64,000 nucleotides of DNA from Stictocephala bisonia (lineage: Eukaryota > Arthropoda > Insecta > Hemiptera > Membracidae): NCBI GenBank assembly GCA_035578905.1, contig JAQJVL010000569.1:1-64000 (forward strand), read 5' to 3'. A program made the position numbers and the translations under genes. Below are positions 37,101 to 45,536 of this stretch, one piece after another (position 1 is the first letter of the stretch; the number at the start of each line of letters is the position of its first letter). The notes under the pieces are model-generated. The model was given only the letters and a program-made list of their open reading frames with translations. It had not been told where the DNA came from and searched no databases.

Positions 37101-40100
37101 CTTTCAAGGGACATTGGCCTGGACCCGTTGCTTGCAATGTGGACAGACTCAATGATACCTAGGTACAGATTTGACAGAAAGGTTAGGGCTTTCCTTACAA
37201 GCAGAGATGATTGGTTTGGAAGTACTGAGTCTGTACATGTCAAAGGAAGCGTCTGATTTAAGACGGCTCACTTACAGAAAGAGGTGCGGGCACTGGGGTG
37301 TACGGAAAGTTCTGTCTATACCTCTCGGAGCCTATCCTATCGTCTTCCAAGCGGAGGTAATAGCAATCATGACTGCCGCACAAGAAGAAATAAGCTTAGG
37401 TGGCTTCGGAGGAGTTGTTTCCATCTGCTCAGGTAGTCAGGTGGTGATAAAGGCAATCATGGTGCCATGTACCAGCTCTAAGTTGATATGGGAGTTCTAG
37501 GGGATCCTAGCGATCCTTTGTCAGCGTAAACAAATGAGACTCATATGGGTCCCTGGACATGCTGGCATTGATGGAAATGAGTGGGCTGATGCTCTGGCTA
37601 GGAGGGGGGCAAAAAGCCCCCTTCTGGGACCGGAGACGGCCCTTGGCATCCCTTTCCAAACGCTAAAGAGTAGATCAGTGGACCTTTGAGGAATACGTTA
37701 GCAGAAGGAGGATTGAGACCGGGCTCAGGCAGTCTTGTGCACTTATTCAAGGACCGGATCGCAATTACAGCTGAGCTTTGTTAAACTGTGACCAAGCCAA
37801 GGTGAGGGCTATTACAGGGCTTCTGACCGGACATAATCTCCTTCATAGACATATGAATATTATGGGCCTAACAGAAGACTCCACATGTAGGCTCTATGAA
37901 GAGGATGAGGAGAGCTCCATACACATCATGTGTCATTGTGAAGCTCTTTCATCTCTTAGGTACAAGACTCTGGGTACTGCTTTATCAGAACCAGAGGATA
38001 TCAGAAGGGCTACACTTGGGGAGACCCTGTCCTTCATAAGGGGGACTGGTCTCTTGTGACACTGTTGCTAAGGTCAGGGTACAAAGGGCCACAGAGTCTA
38101 GGTGCGGTGGGCTTGGTGACAGGACCACAACACGGTGAATCTAATCTAATCTAGACCGCTCGGCCAACGGCTCACCCAAATAATACAATTCATTCATTAG
38201 GGAAGTGTCGACTTCCTTACTAACATTGTTATACAATAGATAGTGAGAATAATGTTTATTTAGGATTTTGTTTTGTAACAGGTTGCTTTGGCTGATTTGA
38301 GAACAAACTCGAAAATTGGGCCTTTGGTACCTTACTTCCTAAATCTTGTAGCTCTCTCTGTTAACAAACTGCAGCGTCATGGACAGCTGACTGATGCCTT
38401 GCTAAGGACTGTAGAAGCCCTGGTGGACAATCCATATGTCGACCCTAGTTCACAACTTGCGGTAATATTTTTTTCTCTGATTCTGTCTAATCATTATTAG
38501 ATGTATTACTGTGTAAATTCATATATAAATAGTTCTATACATACATTGAAGTCCTGGTCATTAAGCCAAAAGATATGGATAGTCAATTGATTATTATTTC
38601 AATTGCTAAAACAAGAAATAACTATTAATTACCAGTTTCTGAGAGCTATTAACTGTTAGCCAGTATCAACATAACATGCCATTTAACCTGCACTTACTGC
38701 TTTTATCAATTGATAATTCAAATGAACTTCAGTGTGTTCATAGTAATTCAGTTGTAGCTACTGCTTTAACCTCGTTTCGACAAACCAATTTACATTATAT
38801 TTGTATTAAAAATAAATATATCAACATTTGAACGAGGGTTTAGAGTCAATGGAATCATTTGTCTTTTTGTGGAGTTAGCGAATGTACAAATAACATCTTT
38901 CTTACAAATCTTTTGATCTAAACGATTAGTTTTAAATTTATTTTTTGCTCTGGAGAGAGAAATTTTGAGAGAACTTTGTATGTTACTGGAAGTAGAGGGA
39001 TTTCTGAAAAATGTTTAACATAGAATCTATTGCATTTTTTATGTACCGGTAATGGATGAATAAGGGCATTTTTGTCTATCATCAGCAATGCTTTCTATTT
39101 GCCAGATGTGTTTTGTAAGTTGAGTAATTTCTTTTACAGTATGAGGGCTCCCTAACTTTAAATGTTGTGTTACAATTTCAACTTTACCTAATGATTTTTT
39201 GTTTTTTGAGTGTATTAATTTGTTTAGTTAATTCAATTTCATACGGTTCATTAGGTTCTAGATTGTTATTATCAATTGGTTAAAGTATTTAGCATGTTCC
39301 CTACTTTTTTCTTTATTGTTAAGGGCCAAATTACGGTTTCCTTTTTTAAAACAAAGTTTACCCTACAGTGAAGCATGAGTAAACAGCTAGTGTAAAATAA
39401 TTTATACCCAATTAATTATTAAATGTACATGTTGTTTTCTTTTATTAATTGACTTGCCATTTTACAATTATAGGTGAATCGAGCTGTGAATGCCTTACTT
39501 GTTATTGCAATCGAACCTAAGACTGCTAAGAACTGTGACGATTTGCTTCTTCGAAACAGAGCTGCCCAACTTCTAGCCAGGGTTAGTCTATATTTAATGT
39601 TCATTTCTTACGTTTCTTAAATTTTAATATAATCTCATGATTTGACAATATTTTAAAAATAATTATCAATCTGTACAAAATAGATTAATGTAAATTAGTG
39701 TCAAGAGAAAGTTTGAAGATTTTTCTTTCTCACCATCAGAAAATGTGTGCAATTTGTAGAATTAAAGACTGTCCAGGAGACCACGAAGTATTAACACAAG
39801 CACTATTAAACATTAACCCTTAAAGCGCTGATTAATTGTTTGTAATATTTCAATTAACGCTTGATTTTTTGTATCTATATAAATTTTGTTTTCTCTAAAG
39901 TTATATTTTTTCTATTTAAAACAGTTTATTGCAATGTTGAAAAATAAATATAACTATGAGTTACATTGTTTACATTTTTATTCATCGAAATCATCCGAGT
40001 TAGTCAATATGAAAATATTTACAATCTTACAGAATACAACTACACTATGTAATAATAAAATAAAATTGTTTATAACTTAAATAAATGAAACTGTACAAAA

Positions 40101-43100
40101 TATAAAGTAAAGGGCAAATTATAAATGTCATTTACTCAAATAAGGTTAGTAATTACCTTTTGAACAAACAACAAGCGACTGAGCTCTGAGCGGCGTGTAG
40201 TCTATCTTCACGTTCCGCACATATACGCATCGAATGTTAGCTGTAACTTCGAAAATGGCAGTAATCAGTAAAAACATCATATTTATTACAGTCGTTGCCT
40301 AGTAACCAGTTCATGTGATTCATAACCGAATAACAACCTAAAAGTAGTGTTGCAATTGAACCGTAGAGCTCGCTGCTGCGTATTTAATTTAATCTAAGTT
40401 TATAAATATCAACTAGCGTAAATATACAGACAACACGTTATGGGCAATTGTACATATGCGCATATATTCAGATTCCGCGTTTTAAGGCTTAAAACAGTGC
40501 TGTTGCTCTTAATAACAATATAAAAAGAAGAAATTGTACATTTTTTGAAACCAATACCTTTACCCACATTGCTACTGTACGGTGGAAGGTGGGACAATCA
40601 CTGTACGTGTATTATTGATAAGAGTAGGAGGAGGTTCTTCAGCACTATAAGTCTATAGGTGGGTGGAAAGCTCTGCTTTGTTTAAAAAGCTGAAAATTAC
40701 CTTAGGTTTTTGTTGCCTAGCGGTAAGTACGTGTTCTTACAGTGTGTGAGAATAGACACGCAATTGACAAGTGATTGTCAAACCTTTTGTAAGGACTAAA
40801 AGTCATCTGCATCTTTAACTTATGTCATTTAATAGATATTTTCTTTCTATTATGTTTCTTTAGCATATTACGTGTTGGTAGGAATACAAAACAGTCGCAC
40901 AACAGAAATGTATTATAGTTACAAAATATTACGGTGATCGATCTCAGTAAACTACCTTTACTTTCCTTTTTTATGAATTCTTCTGGTATGAGGTACCAAA
41001 ATTGATTACCATAATATTTTGTACTTGTATTATAATAAATTTGTGTTTTGTGGCGTTCATTTGTTTTTTTATATCAGGGTTCACACAGTATTACAAAAAT
41101 CATTTTCCCTGGTTCCCCTTGTATTATAGATATCAGAAACCATTCATACTGTTAGTCGTATCACATCAGTTAAAATAATACACAATAAAAAGAGAAAATC
41201 GTCCAAACTTCACCTATATTTCTCCTTTTTTATTTATTTATCATAAAATAACCTTACACAGAAATTGCAAATGCATAGATTATTTATCATGGTACTTAGA
41301 AAAGAAGACGGTAGGTACACGAGCATCTTCCATGATGTCTCATGGACGAAATGGCAGCTGGGTGAAATAACAAATTACCATCAGACAATTACCATTCTAA
41401 TTCCCATAAATACAATGTCAGCAGATAAGTGGTAAATAGCTTGCTTACTATTAATTTTCCAGTAATACTGATGAAATCACTTCATCTAACTTTTTTGGTT
41501 TGTCTAAAAATTCATTGCAAAGGTATTTGCAAGCAAGTTGTTGCTTCAATAATTATTAGTAGAGCATATTGTGTCTTGACTTACGTGTACATACCTATTT
41601 GTAACTACTGTCAAGTCTAATAAGTATTTTGATGATCTAATAAGTCTTCTCGATGCTGCAAACAATCTTAAGTCTTCTACTGAACCAAAAACATCCAATT
41701 TCGTAGATTTTACACAAAAAACTATATTTTCCGAGAATTTTGATACATTTAAAAAATATTCCCTGCCTTTCCCTTACTGATTTCATTTTCCCTTACCTTC
41801 TCTGACTTTCCAGGTCTGTGATAAAATAGATGCAAAGAATTATTTTATTAATACTAGATCTGTGGTTTTAGTACATACCTGTTTCAAAAGTTAGAAAACA
41901 TATTAATTAAATTTATATTGTATTCATGGTCAAATAATGCAAATCAGTGCATGTCTTGAAACATGTATGGGTGGGTCTGTAGGAATGCTATAGTGTGCAC
42001 GGTGCACCCTAACATGCATAGCCTCATGTAATAAATGCTGTGCCTCAGCCAGGACACTGCTCAATACAGCCATTGTTGGAACTTCTTGCTTAGTTCAATA
42101 TAGTACAATATAAACAAATGTTATTTTACATTTGTTTATATTGTAATGAAACATAACCTCAATTTTATAAACTATTCAGTCTACATAACTACTGACAATT
42201 CAAATAATAGACATAGATAACACTCCAGTTTGTTTTACAGATTAAAAAAAAAAAAATAAAAAAAAAAAATGGGTTACCTGACCAGTTGAGTTATTGTTAA
42301 GGTATTGGTATGTTGGAGTATTGAGCTGAAGCAACAGATGGATATAGTGCGTCAGCTGCTCCAGCTGTTGTTGGATGGTAGCATATCCCTCAAGTCCCAC
42401 TACGGCGCTGTGGCCACACTGACAGCTCTAGGCCAGCGCACACTACACTCTTACTTTTGGCCCATTCTGGATAGATACGTATCTGTGTTGGAGGAGCATA
42501 TCACATCCCCTACTGATGTTCAGCACATCAAGGGCGCTATTGTGGTAAGGCCACTACATATTACAAATGACAATATCAACATTTGTAATATGTAATTACA
42601 TTAAGTCATTTAACCCTTTCCACTCCAATTACTGGGAACCCAGTTTCCCTATCAGCTCCATTTACTTTTAAGCAAAGATTGCCTACTACATTTGTTCAGT
42701 GGGAAAAACATATATGTGATAGTTCCAAAAAGCTGATGTATTTTTTCTTTGTTTCTTCAATAACTAAAGTATAGATTAATATAAAATAAAACATATATTT
42801 TTATTTTCAAAATTTTTGAATTATATATATTTATTGGAACAAAATTGAATTTCTAACAAAAAAAAACGGATACAAGAAGAATTTTTGAAAAATTTTAAAT
42901 AGGAAGAATAGTATTTGTTGTTTGTTTTTTGTTGTTTGTATCCTTACAAACAAAAAAAAGTCATTTTCAAATATTTTGGACTAAATTATACATAAAAAAA
43001 TATATAATTATAAAACCGAATTTTTTTGAAAAACAACATTTTTAACAAAAAAATTATTTTCACTGCAACTAGTAAACAATTACTCCACAAATTTTATTTT

Positions 43101-44750
43101 ATTACTTAGCAACAGTCAAAAGGTACATAATTTAGACCAAATTTGTAAGTAAAGCTTTTTTCAATAATTCAAAACATGTTATCAGCTAAAAATATAAACA
43201 GACAAAATCTAATAGCCTACTTGCAACGCTCTTTCATTTTCGTAAAAATAAAAATATTATGACTAAACAGTAAAACAACAACGATAACCTAGCAACAACA
43301 ATGCGTTTTATAAGCTCATTACGAACGATAACATATGACGGAACAAAGTGAGTGCAGATAGCTGTTGCAGTCAGCCAGCTGTTTACAGAGCAGCCACAGA
43401 CGACAAACATTACATTTTCTGAGGTTTGTTTACCGATACTAAACTCAAACGGTTCCGAAAAAATTCTACAGATAGCAGCACATATCAAACAACAACCCTA
43501 GTGGTCAATAATGTAACTACGTCAGTCTAAATACAATCATAGAACGTTTTTATAGAGACGTCGGGGCCGGCCCGACATTGGAGTTAGTGCGGTAAGTTGC
43601 GTAGCGGGGCTGCCCCGCTACTTGAGTGGAAAGGGTTAATATTTATAACTATATAAATAGTATATGATATATAAATTTATAAAAACCACTACAACCGGTA
43701 TCATGGCTTAGTGATATAACCCAGCTACTAAGTGCTGTAGAGACAGGCTCTGTTTTCAGTACCCGTTATACTAACATGACAGCTGCTCAATGATTAACAT
43801 CAATTTAACACTACTAGAGGAGTCTGGGGTGTCCTAGTAGGATGGTTGTAAGGCTTCGCAGGGTTGTGCAATCAAGCAAAGTATAAAAATTGTCAGTTTG
43901 CCAAAAATCAGACCAATACCGTGTGTTCTGTTTTCTTCTTTTTTCAACAGTTGAAAAGGGGGAAGTGCAATTAATACCATTTATACATAACTAAATCCCA
44001 AACATAATACTTTCAATCAGAAATTACTCTTCTGTACAAATACCCATCCTCTCTTCAACATAATTACTCTTGTAAGTTGTTCACCCACTCTAAGTACATT
44101 TTTCCTAGTAATTGCCAAGCATATTTAAAATATATATATATATATTTTAACTGTGTTCTATATTTGTTTAGGTAGCCTATGAGAGAATGTATAAGAGGAA
44201 AAGGAATCTAATTGTCAATGAAGACTACAAGAGATGGCTGAAAGTAGAGCAAAAACTCTATGACTTCCTTGGTGACACATTGATACCTCGGTACCATCTC
44301 AGAACAGGTGGCCAGTGCTCAGTCTATCCTGCAGTGACAAATGTGGGGAGTGAGAGTAGCGAACAACAACCACAACTGTCAGACATCGACATTCAGCTCC
44401 GAGAGTCTTTGATCACCGCATGTTCCACACAGTCGCGATTCACATTTCAACCCGAAGTGCGAAGCACGATGCCAAAGTTACATATGTACTCAGTATTTTC
44501 TCTGTCACATTACGCTTTTAAACAGCCTAAGGAAATAGTGTTCAATTTCATTGGTTCAAATCAAAAGACTACAATTCAATTGAAACGGAGGAAGATCGGT
44601 GAGTCTATCCAGAGAGAGTTAAAAAGCCATCACTTTAGATTTGCTCAGTTATGGCGGCTCCAAACTGCAATGAAGAGAACTCGTACAATCAAGTATTGTT
44701 CAAAGAGTTATACAAAATCAAGTGTCGGAGACTTATTTGGCTTTATGTAA
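15908..44750 (+). CDS. TAF6L: TAF6-like subunit of the SAGA complex (TAF6L/SAF6), 7 coding exons
   Basis: The exons 15908-16150, 22445-22682, 28559-28764, 38282-38461, 39474-39581, 42302-42544 and 44172-44750 all have AG/GT borders. They join in frame into about 598 aa, close to the 622 aa of human TAF6L. Residues about 43-104 form the histone fold (SPESISLLADSTG, LAEDVSYRLRE, then NTKRRKLTTEDVNRVLE). Residues about 185-420 correspond to the TAF6 C-terminal HEAT region (HFINYYLQVARVVIGG; LADLRTNSKIGPLVPYF; HYGAVATLTALG). The C-terminal exon has LYDFLGDTLIPRY, matching a TAF6L-specific segment that TAF6 lacks. TAF6L pairs with TAF9 in the histone-acetylating SAGA co-activator in the nucleus; Drosophila SAF6 is the counterpart. 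The gene spans about 29 kb because its introns are filled with transposons. The TFIID paralogue TAF6 is the alternative, but the sequence matches fit it less well. Confidence 0.93.
16800..17110 (+). repeat. Dispersed repeat, 'GGACACTACTA' family, well-preserved copy in TAF6L intron 1
   Basis: This copy closely matches 58704-58985: GTGGACACTACTAGAGAAGT, a TGTTGGATGGTAGTCAAGG block, GTAGGGAAGA, CAGGCTTGTCAGTTAGCTGA, GGATTCCACATAAAG, GGGCTATTAATAAA, and TGAGGAACAGTCAAC followed by TTAGTAACAATGA. GGTTCGAATCT at 16909-16919 fits an RNA polymerase III B box, so the family may be a tRNA-derived SINE. A convincing A box at the right spacing is not seen. Confidence 0.65.
17374..17572. mobile_element. 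MITE with 30-bp inverted termini
   Basis: The termini at 17374-17403 and 17543-17572 (CAGTACAAGTAAACGTCACA versus CAGTACAAATAAACGTCACA, then ACACAAAT) are 30-bp inverted repeats with one mismatch. An internal hairpin around CCAGAGGGA...TCCCTCTGG lies at about 17403-17438. A diverged second copy is at 40887-41075. Both are preceded by ACGTGTTGGTA. Confidence 0.7.
17760..17890 (+). repeat. Short minisatellite-like pair of about 55-bp units
   Basis: Two and a bit diverged units read GGGTGGATGGGTAACTACCA...GTGTATTCCACTAGCACTGTA and then GGGTGGGTGGGTCACCACCA...GTGTTTTACTGGCACTATA. A related GGGTGGG...CACTG pattern appears in reverse orientation at about 5895-5965. The function is unknown. Confidence 0.4.
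17925..18851 (+). pseudogene. 5'-truncated LINE: RT C-terminal region with A-rich tail
   Basis: The + strand encodes the segment after the RT palm: IKDLGVLIDSSFEFEPHI at about 17993, a TGA at 18072, LGFISRSAQ, then LVRQLLEYASVVWSPYQ at about 18147. A frame shift near 18190 leads into LQSVQRRFVRFLGFRTDFN and a C-terminal domain ending at 18611. An AT-rich 3' UTR finishes with a (TAAAA)n-like tail at about 18827-18851. This order and the tail match Jockey/CR1-type LINEs. The catalytic RT and the endonuclease are missing, as expected from incomplete reverse transcription. Confidence 0.8.
19183..21050 (-). pseudogene. Heavily decayed Jockey/CR1-type LINE RT
   Basis: The minus strand shows the collinear order of a LINE ORF2 through many stops: NEFFFNVGKHSSS (about 20935), KKAKVTPIFKKGK (about 20680), NEQFGFKKVKST (about 20510), VILDLSKAFD (about 20400), KFLGIHLDRGFTW (about 19935), YTKKAVRIIAKLGFRDSCRE (about 19695), and HDHNTRG with KLINTLPEYIRG (about 19540-19430). 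The 3' end near 19210 has an AATAAA and a (TTA)n microsatellite tail. A run of about 14 C at 19727-19740 interrupts the copy. It is clearly inactive. Confidence 0.75.
21400..21508 (-). repeat. tRNA-like SINE fragment
   Basis: On the minus strand GGGTTTGAATCCC (about 21443-21455) matches a tRNA B box, preceded by GGGTCGAGTAAGGC at an A-box-like position. It does not fold into a complete cloverleaf that I can accept, so it is called a tRNA-derived SINE head and not a tRNA gene. 21509-22444 holds nothing else recognisable. Confidence 0.45.
22445..22682 (+). CDS. TAF6L: TAF6L coding exon 2
   Basis: The exon encodes residues 82-161 and completes the histone fold (NTKRRKLTTEDVNRVLE), followed by a YGHTFAHGLDFTFIPKAELF segment equivalent to the TAF6L post-fold region. 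The acceptor is TTTGTAG|AAC and the donor AAAG|GTACTG, phase 1. Confidence 0.92.
23173..24075. mobile_element. Fold-back mariner element with about 280-bp inverted arms
   Basis: The ends CGAGGCGTGTT are bounded by TA on both sides (23171-23172 and 24076-24077), as for mariner. The inverted arms extend far beyond normal terminal repeats: about 280 bp each (about 23173-23450 and 23800-24075), including the first codons of the transposase (MPPTV-type start) in both arms. The remaining transposase part lies between them on the minus strand. The element lacks the DDE region and cannot move by itself. Confidence 0.85.
23529..23915 (-). pseudogene. Mariner transposase N-terminal remnant
   Basis: The frame includes MEMGESLQGGRRNVNDEERSG (about 23771-23709) and VQKVDEKSEKTDALQL, the linker after the first helix-turn-helix of mariner transposases, then SRSAIYENVTT. 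Upstream, GMKTTDIHE and MKFIEKTE give the start of the DNA-binding domain, interrupted by stops at about 23790-23870. No catalytic D residues remain. Confidence 0.75.
26405..26624. repeat. Two-copy tandem duplication, 110-bp unit
   Basis: The segment starting AAACATAATTTAAAAAATC at 26405 repeats at 26515 with a single A/G difference near the end of the unit. This is a recent local duplication inside the long-inverted-repeat element. A short (GT)n run lies at about 26295-26311. Confidence 0.9.
27301..27955 (+). mobile_element. Non-autonomous Helitron
   Basis: It begins TCTATATTTATAAAAGAGG and ends in CAGCTAG, inserted between host A (27300) and T (27956), the A|T target rule of Helitrons. About 12 bp before the end, GGCGAGAC-AAC-GTCCGCC at 27926-27943 forms the expected short subterminal hairpin. 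The interior includes CCAACCGATCGCCATGAAAC, widespread in insect Helitrons. It has no Rep/helicase coding and no target-site duplication. Confidence 0.85.
28559..28764 (+). CDS. TAF6L: TAF6L coding exon 3
   Basis: The exon encodes residues 161-229: TWLLPDPAEPPPPKDEP, a Thr/Ser/Pro-rich linker, then DELLALTKPPPHFINYY with VARVVIGGSEAHTR, the start of the TAF6 C-terminal region. The acceptor is CCACAG|GA (phase 1 in), the donor CGG|GTAGGG (phase 0 out). Confidence 0.93.
29033..29310. repeat. Dispersed repeat, second copy at 34455-34720
   Basis: From GAAGCAAGGGCTGTTGG onward the sequence is collinear with the inside of the MITE at 34445-34969 (ATTTTGAACCGTTTGTA, ACATTTATGGTATGATTAAC, AAATGGAGCAATTTAGTTC). 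This copy lacks that element's outer terminus. Confidence 0.75.
29311..29703. repeat. Two-copy tandem duplication, about 193-bp unit
   Basis: TTGCTTGCTAGTTTAGGTGA begins at 29311 and again at 29504, and the following about 190 bp are nearly identical apart from a 4-bp indel (CACAGTAAA versus CACTTACAGTAAA). Open frames within it are by-products. Confidence 0.9.
29704..30373. other. TAF6L intron 3 sequence, nothing recognised
   Basis: AT-rich intronic DNA. I see no exon or transposon boundary until the TTAA at 30374. Confidence 0.45.
30672..31221. mobile_element. pogo/Tigger-like MITE nested in the piggyBac
   Basis: Inverted termini CAGTAGAACTTGGATAATT...AATTATCCAAGTTCTACTG are bounded by TA on each side (30670-30671, 31222-31223). 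The end sequence and TA duplication match pogo/Tigger-type Tc1-mariner relatives. The termini run about 30 bp with further AATTCGAA-type words inside. It has no coding region. Confidence 0.85.
31274..33630 (-). pseudogene. piggyBac transposase pseudogene
   Basis: It starts at the ATG at 33630-33628 with an acidic N-terminus (DDEINKVLCELEQG; YDPSSD). The DDE core is recognisable: EQVLGFRGRY with the first catalytic Asp zone (about 32265), MLCYVNTKYLID at about 32162 where the family has MxCD, VTKDNWFSS at about 32040 (Asp kept), and NSTKGAVDAFDEM at about 31722. The C-terminal Cys-rich finger (KICAFCP, FSCFNC, MCTDC) ends at 31274. Breaks include stops at about 33565, 32230 and 31375 and a frame change near 32380. 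The catalytic Asp at the second position reads Tyr. Alignable regions resemble Trichoplusia piggyBac. Confidence 0.88.
34445..34969. mobile_element. MITE with 34-bp imperfect inverted termini
   Basis: The left end GAGAACCACCCTATAGTGAA and the right end, reverse-complemented GAGAACCGTCCCATTGCGAA, continue as GCAAGGRCTGTYGG, about 34 bp with a handful of mismatches. The interior matches 29033-29330. The target duplication was not resolved. It has no coding region. Confidence 0.7.
35257..35338 (-). repeat. tRNA-Leu-like SINE, 3' part (split by LINE)
   Basis: On the minus strand, CGAGCGGTCTAAGCCGTCAGG is followed by a GTTAGAGATAGTAGTGGTTCAAATCT segment containing a B box (35275-35285). The A-box half continues at 38152-38180. 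The order and class II-like extra arm resemble tRNA-Leu. It is interrupted by the LINE at 35339-38151 and so is not a functional tRNA gene. Confidence 0.6.
35339..38151 (+). mobile_element. LINE with RT and RNase H (I/LOA-like), internally deleted
   Basis: It is bounded by a 15-bp target duplication, TAGACCGCTCGCCCA (35324-35338) and TAGACCGCTCGGCCA (38152-38166). The 5' UTR-like part (TACTGGGCGGGTCGCAG at 35352; AATAAGGGGCAACCC) resembles the 5' end of the LINE at 46272-49727. The endonuclease is missing. RT runs from about 36020 with frame breaks: GVFMDIEGAFNNVS at about 36206, GCPQGGVLSSLSCD at about 36371, QAYADVV (family F/YADD) at about 36465, and KYLGVTLDTKLNW at about 36694. RNase H follows: QVVIKAI (about 37440) and IWVPGHAGIDGNEWAD (about 37543). 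A CHC-type C-terminal motif lies near 37890-37945. The 3' end is a (TCTAA)n-like run. Confidence 0.88.
38152..38180 (-). repeat. tRNA-Leu-like SINE, 5' part with A box
   Basis: The minus strand reads GAGCCGTTGGCCGAGCGGTC, which has the A-box pattern TGGCCGAGCGG of tRNA-Leu. It joins to 35323 once the LINE and one copy of the target duplication are removed. Confidence 0.6.
38282..38461 (+). CDS. TAF6L: TAF6L coding exon 4
   Basis: The exon encodes residues 230-289 of the HEAT region: ALADLRTNSKIGPLVPYFLN, LQRHGQLTDALLRTVEAL, NPYVDPSSQLA. It strongly matches human TAF6L (ALQDLQTNSKIGALLPYF). The acceptor is TAACAG|GTT and the donor GCG|GTAATA; both phases are 0. Confidence 0.95.
38462..39473. 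other. TAF6L intron 4, no clear feature
   Basis: AT-rich intron. 38800-39350 read on the minus strand gives broken frames (for example LALNNKEKSREHAKYF), which may be an old retroelement remnant that I cannot assign. A TACAGTGAAGCATGAGTAAA word at about 39364 resembles termini seen at 9453 and 34445. Confidence 0.35.
39474..39581 (+). CDS. TAF6L: TAF6L coding exon 5
   Basis: The exon encodes residues 290-325 (NRAVNALLVIAIEPKTAKN, then LLLRNRAAQLLAR), the short HEAT helix pair before the exon 6 segment. The acceptor is TTATAG|GTG and the donor AGG|GTTAGT; both phases are 0. Confidence 0.92.
39817..40488. mobile_element. TTAA-flanked MITE (piggyBac-like), uninterrupted copy
   Basis: It starts TTAA|CCCTTAAAGCGCTG and ends GCGTTTTAAGGC|TTAA. 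It is collinear over its length with the copy starting at 45537 (GTTTATTGCAATGTTGAAAA, AGGGCAAATTAT, GTCGTTGCCTAGTAACCAGT, TATAAATATCAACTAGC). It has no coding region. It preserves the empty version of the site where the LINE at 46272-49727 sits. Confidence 0.75.
40887..41075. mobile_element. Diverged second copy of the 17374 MITE
   Basis: It shares ACGTGTTGGTA upstream, ACCATAATATTTTGTACTTGT inside and AAATTTGTGTTTTGTGGCGTT at the end with 17374-17572. The inverted termini are degraded. Confidence 0.6.
42302..42544 (+). CDS. TAF6L: TAF6L coding exon 6
   Basis: The exon encodes residues 326-406: QMDIVRQLLQLLLDGSISLK, HYGAVATLTALGQRTLHSYF and EHITSPTDVQHIKGAIV. The HYGAV...ALG motif is the most conserved part of TAF6/TAF6L HEAT regions. 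The acceptor is GTTAAG|GTA and the donor GTG|GTAAGG; both phases are 0. An A-rich run at 42241-42270 lies just upstream, where a polypyrimidine tract is normally expected. Confidence 0.93.
42614..43635. mobile_element. TTAA-flanked MITE (piggyBac-like), CCCTTTCCACTC termini
   Basis: Target TTAA lies at 42610-42613 and 43636-43639. Termini CCCTTTCCACTC/GAGTGGAAAGGG are perfect 12-bp inverted repeats, with GGG-rich similarity just inside. The 1-kb interior is AT-rich with no transposase that I recognise. It is located in TAF6L intron 6, 70 bp after exon 6. Confidence 0.82.
43690..43930 (+). repeat. Dispersed repeat, 'GGACACTACTA' family copy
   Basis: It shows the family blocks AACACTACTAGAGGAGTCTG, TGTCCTAGTAGGATGGTTGT, TGTCAGTTTGCCAAAAATCA and ACCAATACCGTGTG. 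TGGCTTAGTGAT at about 43703 resembles an A box. The 3' half is lost. Confidence 0.55.
44172..44750 (+). CDS. TAF6L: TAF6L coding exon 7 (terminal)
   Basis: The exon encodes residues 407-598 to the TAA at 44748-44750: AYERMYKRKRNLIVNEDYKR, KVEQKLYDFLGDTLIPRYHL, a low-complexity SESSEQQPQLSD stretch, then RFTFQPEV and a basic C-terminal tail. The LYDFLGDTL element corresponds to LYAFFGDSL of human TAF6L. The acceptor is TGTTTAG|GTA, phase 0. Confidence 0.93.
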   Translation, partial: VAYERMYKRKRNLIVNEDYKRWLKVEQKLYDFLGDTLIPRYHLRTGGQCSVYPAVTNVGSESSEQQPQLSDIDIQLRESLITACSTQSRFTFQPEVRSTMPKLHMYSVFSLSHYAFKQPKEIVFNFIGSNQKTTIQLKRRKIGESIQRELKSHHFRFAQLWRLQTAMKRTRTIKYCSKSYTKSSVGDLFGFM

Positions 44751-44899
44751 TTGTTAACAAAATTAATCTGATCTCACTGTGATAAGTTAGTATATATTTG
44801 TACATATTAGTGTTATATAGTAATATATTTTTAATGATATAATTTATAAATTGTACAGACGTTTCTTTACAAAAGTGAATATTCTTTTACTAGAATGTG

Positions 44900-44905
44900 A
44901 ATAAA
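44900..44905 (+). terminator. TAF6L poly(A) signal
   Basis: AATAAA lies 150 bp after the TAF6L stop codon and is followed by a T-rich stretch. It is the first canonical hexamer downstream. Confidence 0.7.
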
Positions 44906-44919
44906 AAGGTCTGCAACTT

Positions 44920-45536
44920 AATTCATTATTTACATGAATAGATTTCATAAAATACATTGCCCCAATATTATTTCTTACCTCAACTGTTCTGTGTTTAAAA
45001 AAAACAGCTTAAGTTTTTCCAATGATCTGTACATGAAGTAATGTAGTACAGTATGTCACGTAGCTCATTTTACAATGTTTGGCATTAGCGTTCTTCTAAC
45101 ACAAGTTGCTTTCACTCATCCAAGAGACTTAAGGCAATTGTTTTTTTCAAATTACTAAATTCTCAATGCCTGCAGTAGCAGCACTGACATGAACATGTGA
45201 ATTTTCATAGTTATGCATGTTTCATCAGGATGAAACCGTTTGAATCATACTCATAATTTTTTTTTTTTTTTTTTTTTTAGTGGACTACTAAACTACTGGT
45301 ACCTACAACAATACTTGATGTTTATAAAAATAACCAATATTTATTAATATTTCTGGTTGTTTATGAAATTTTTACTACAATAACTACAATTAATTAAAAA
45401 TTTTATTTTTGTTTAACCTGGTAATTTAAGTTAAATTAAACATAGCATAGACACAAAGGTTGATCCATAGCCGAATTTCATGAATAGTGAAAAAAAGCTA
45501 TAGAAGATGGTGTATGTGAGATCTGAGATTTATTAA
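44920..45536. other. Intergenic AT-rich DNA with a long T run
   Basis: I see no gene. A T homopolymer of about 24 bases lies at 45258-45280 and could be a processed-element tail in inverse orientation. Confidence 0.5.
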
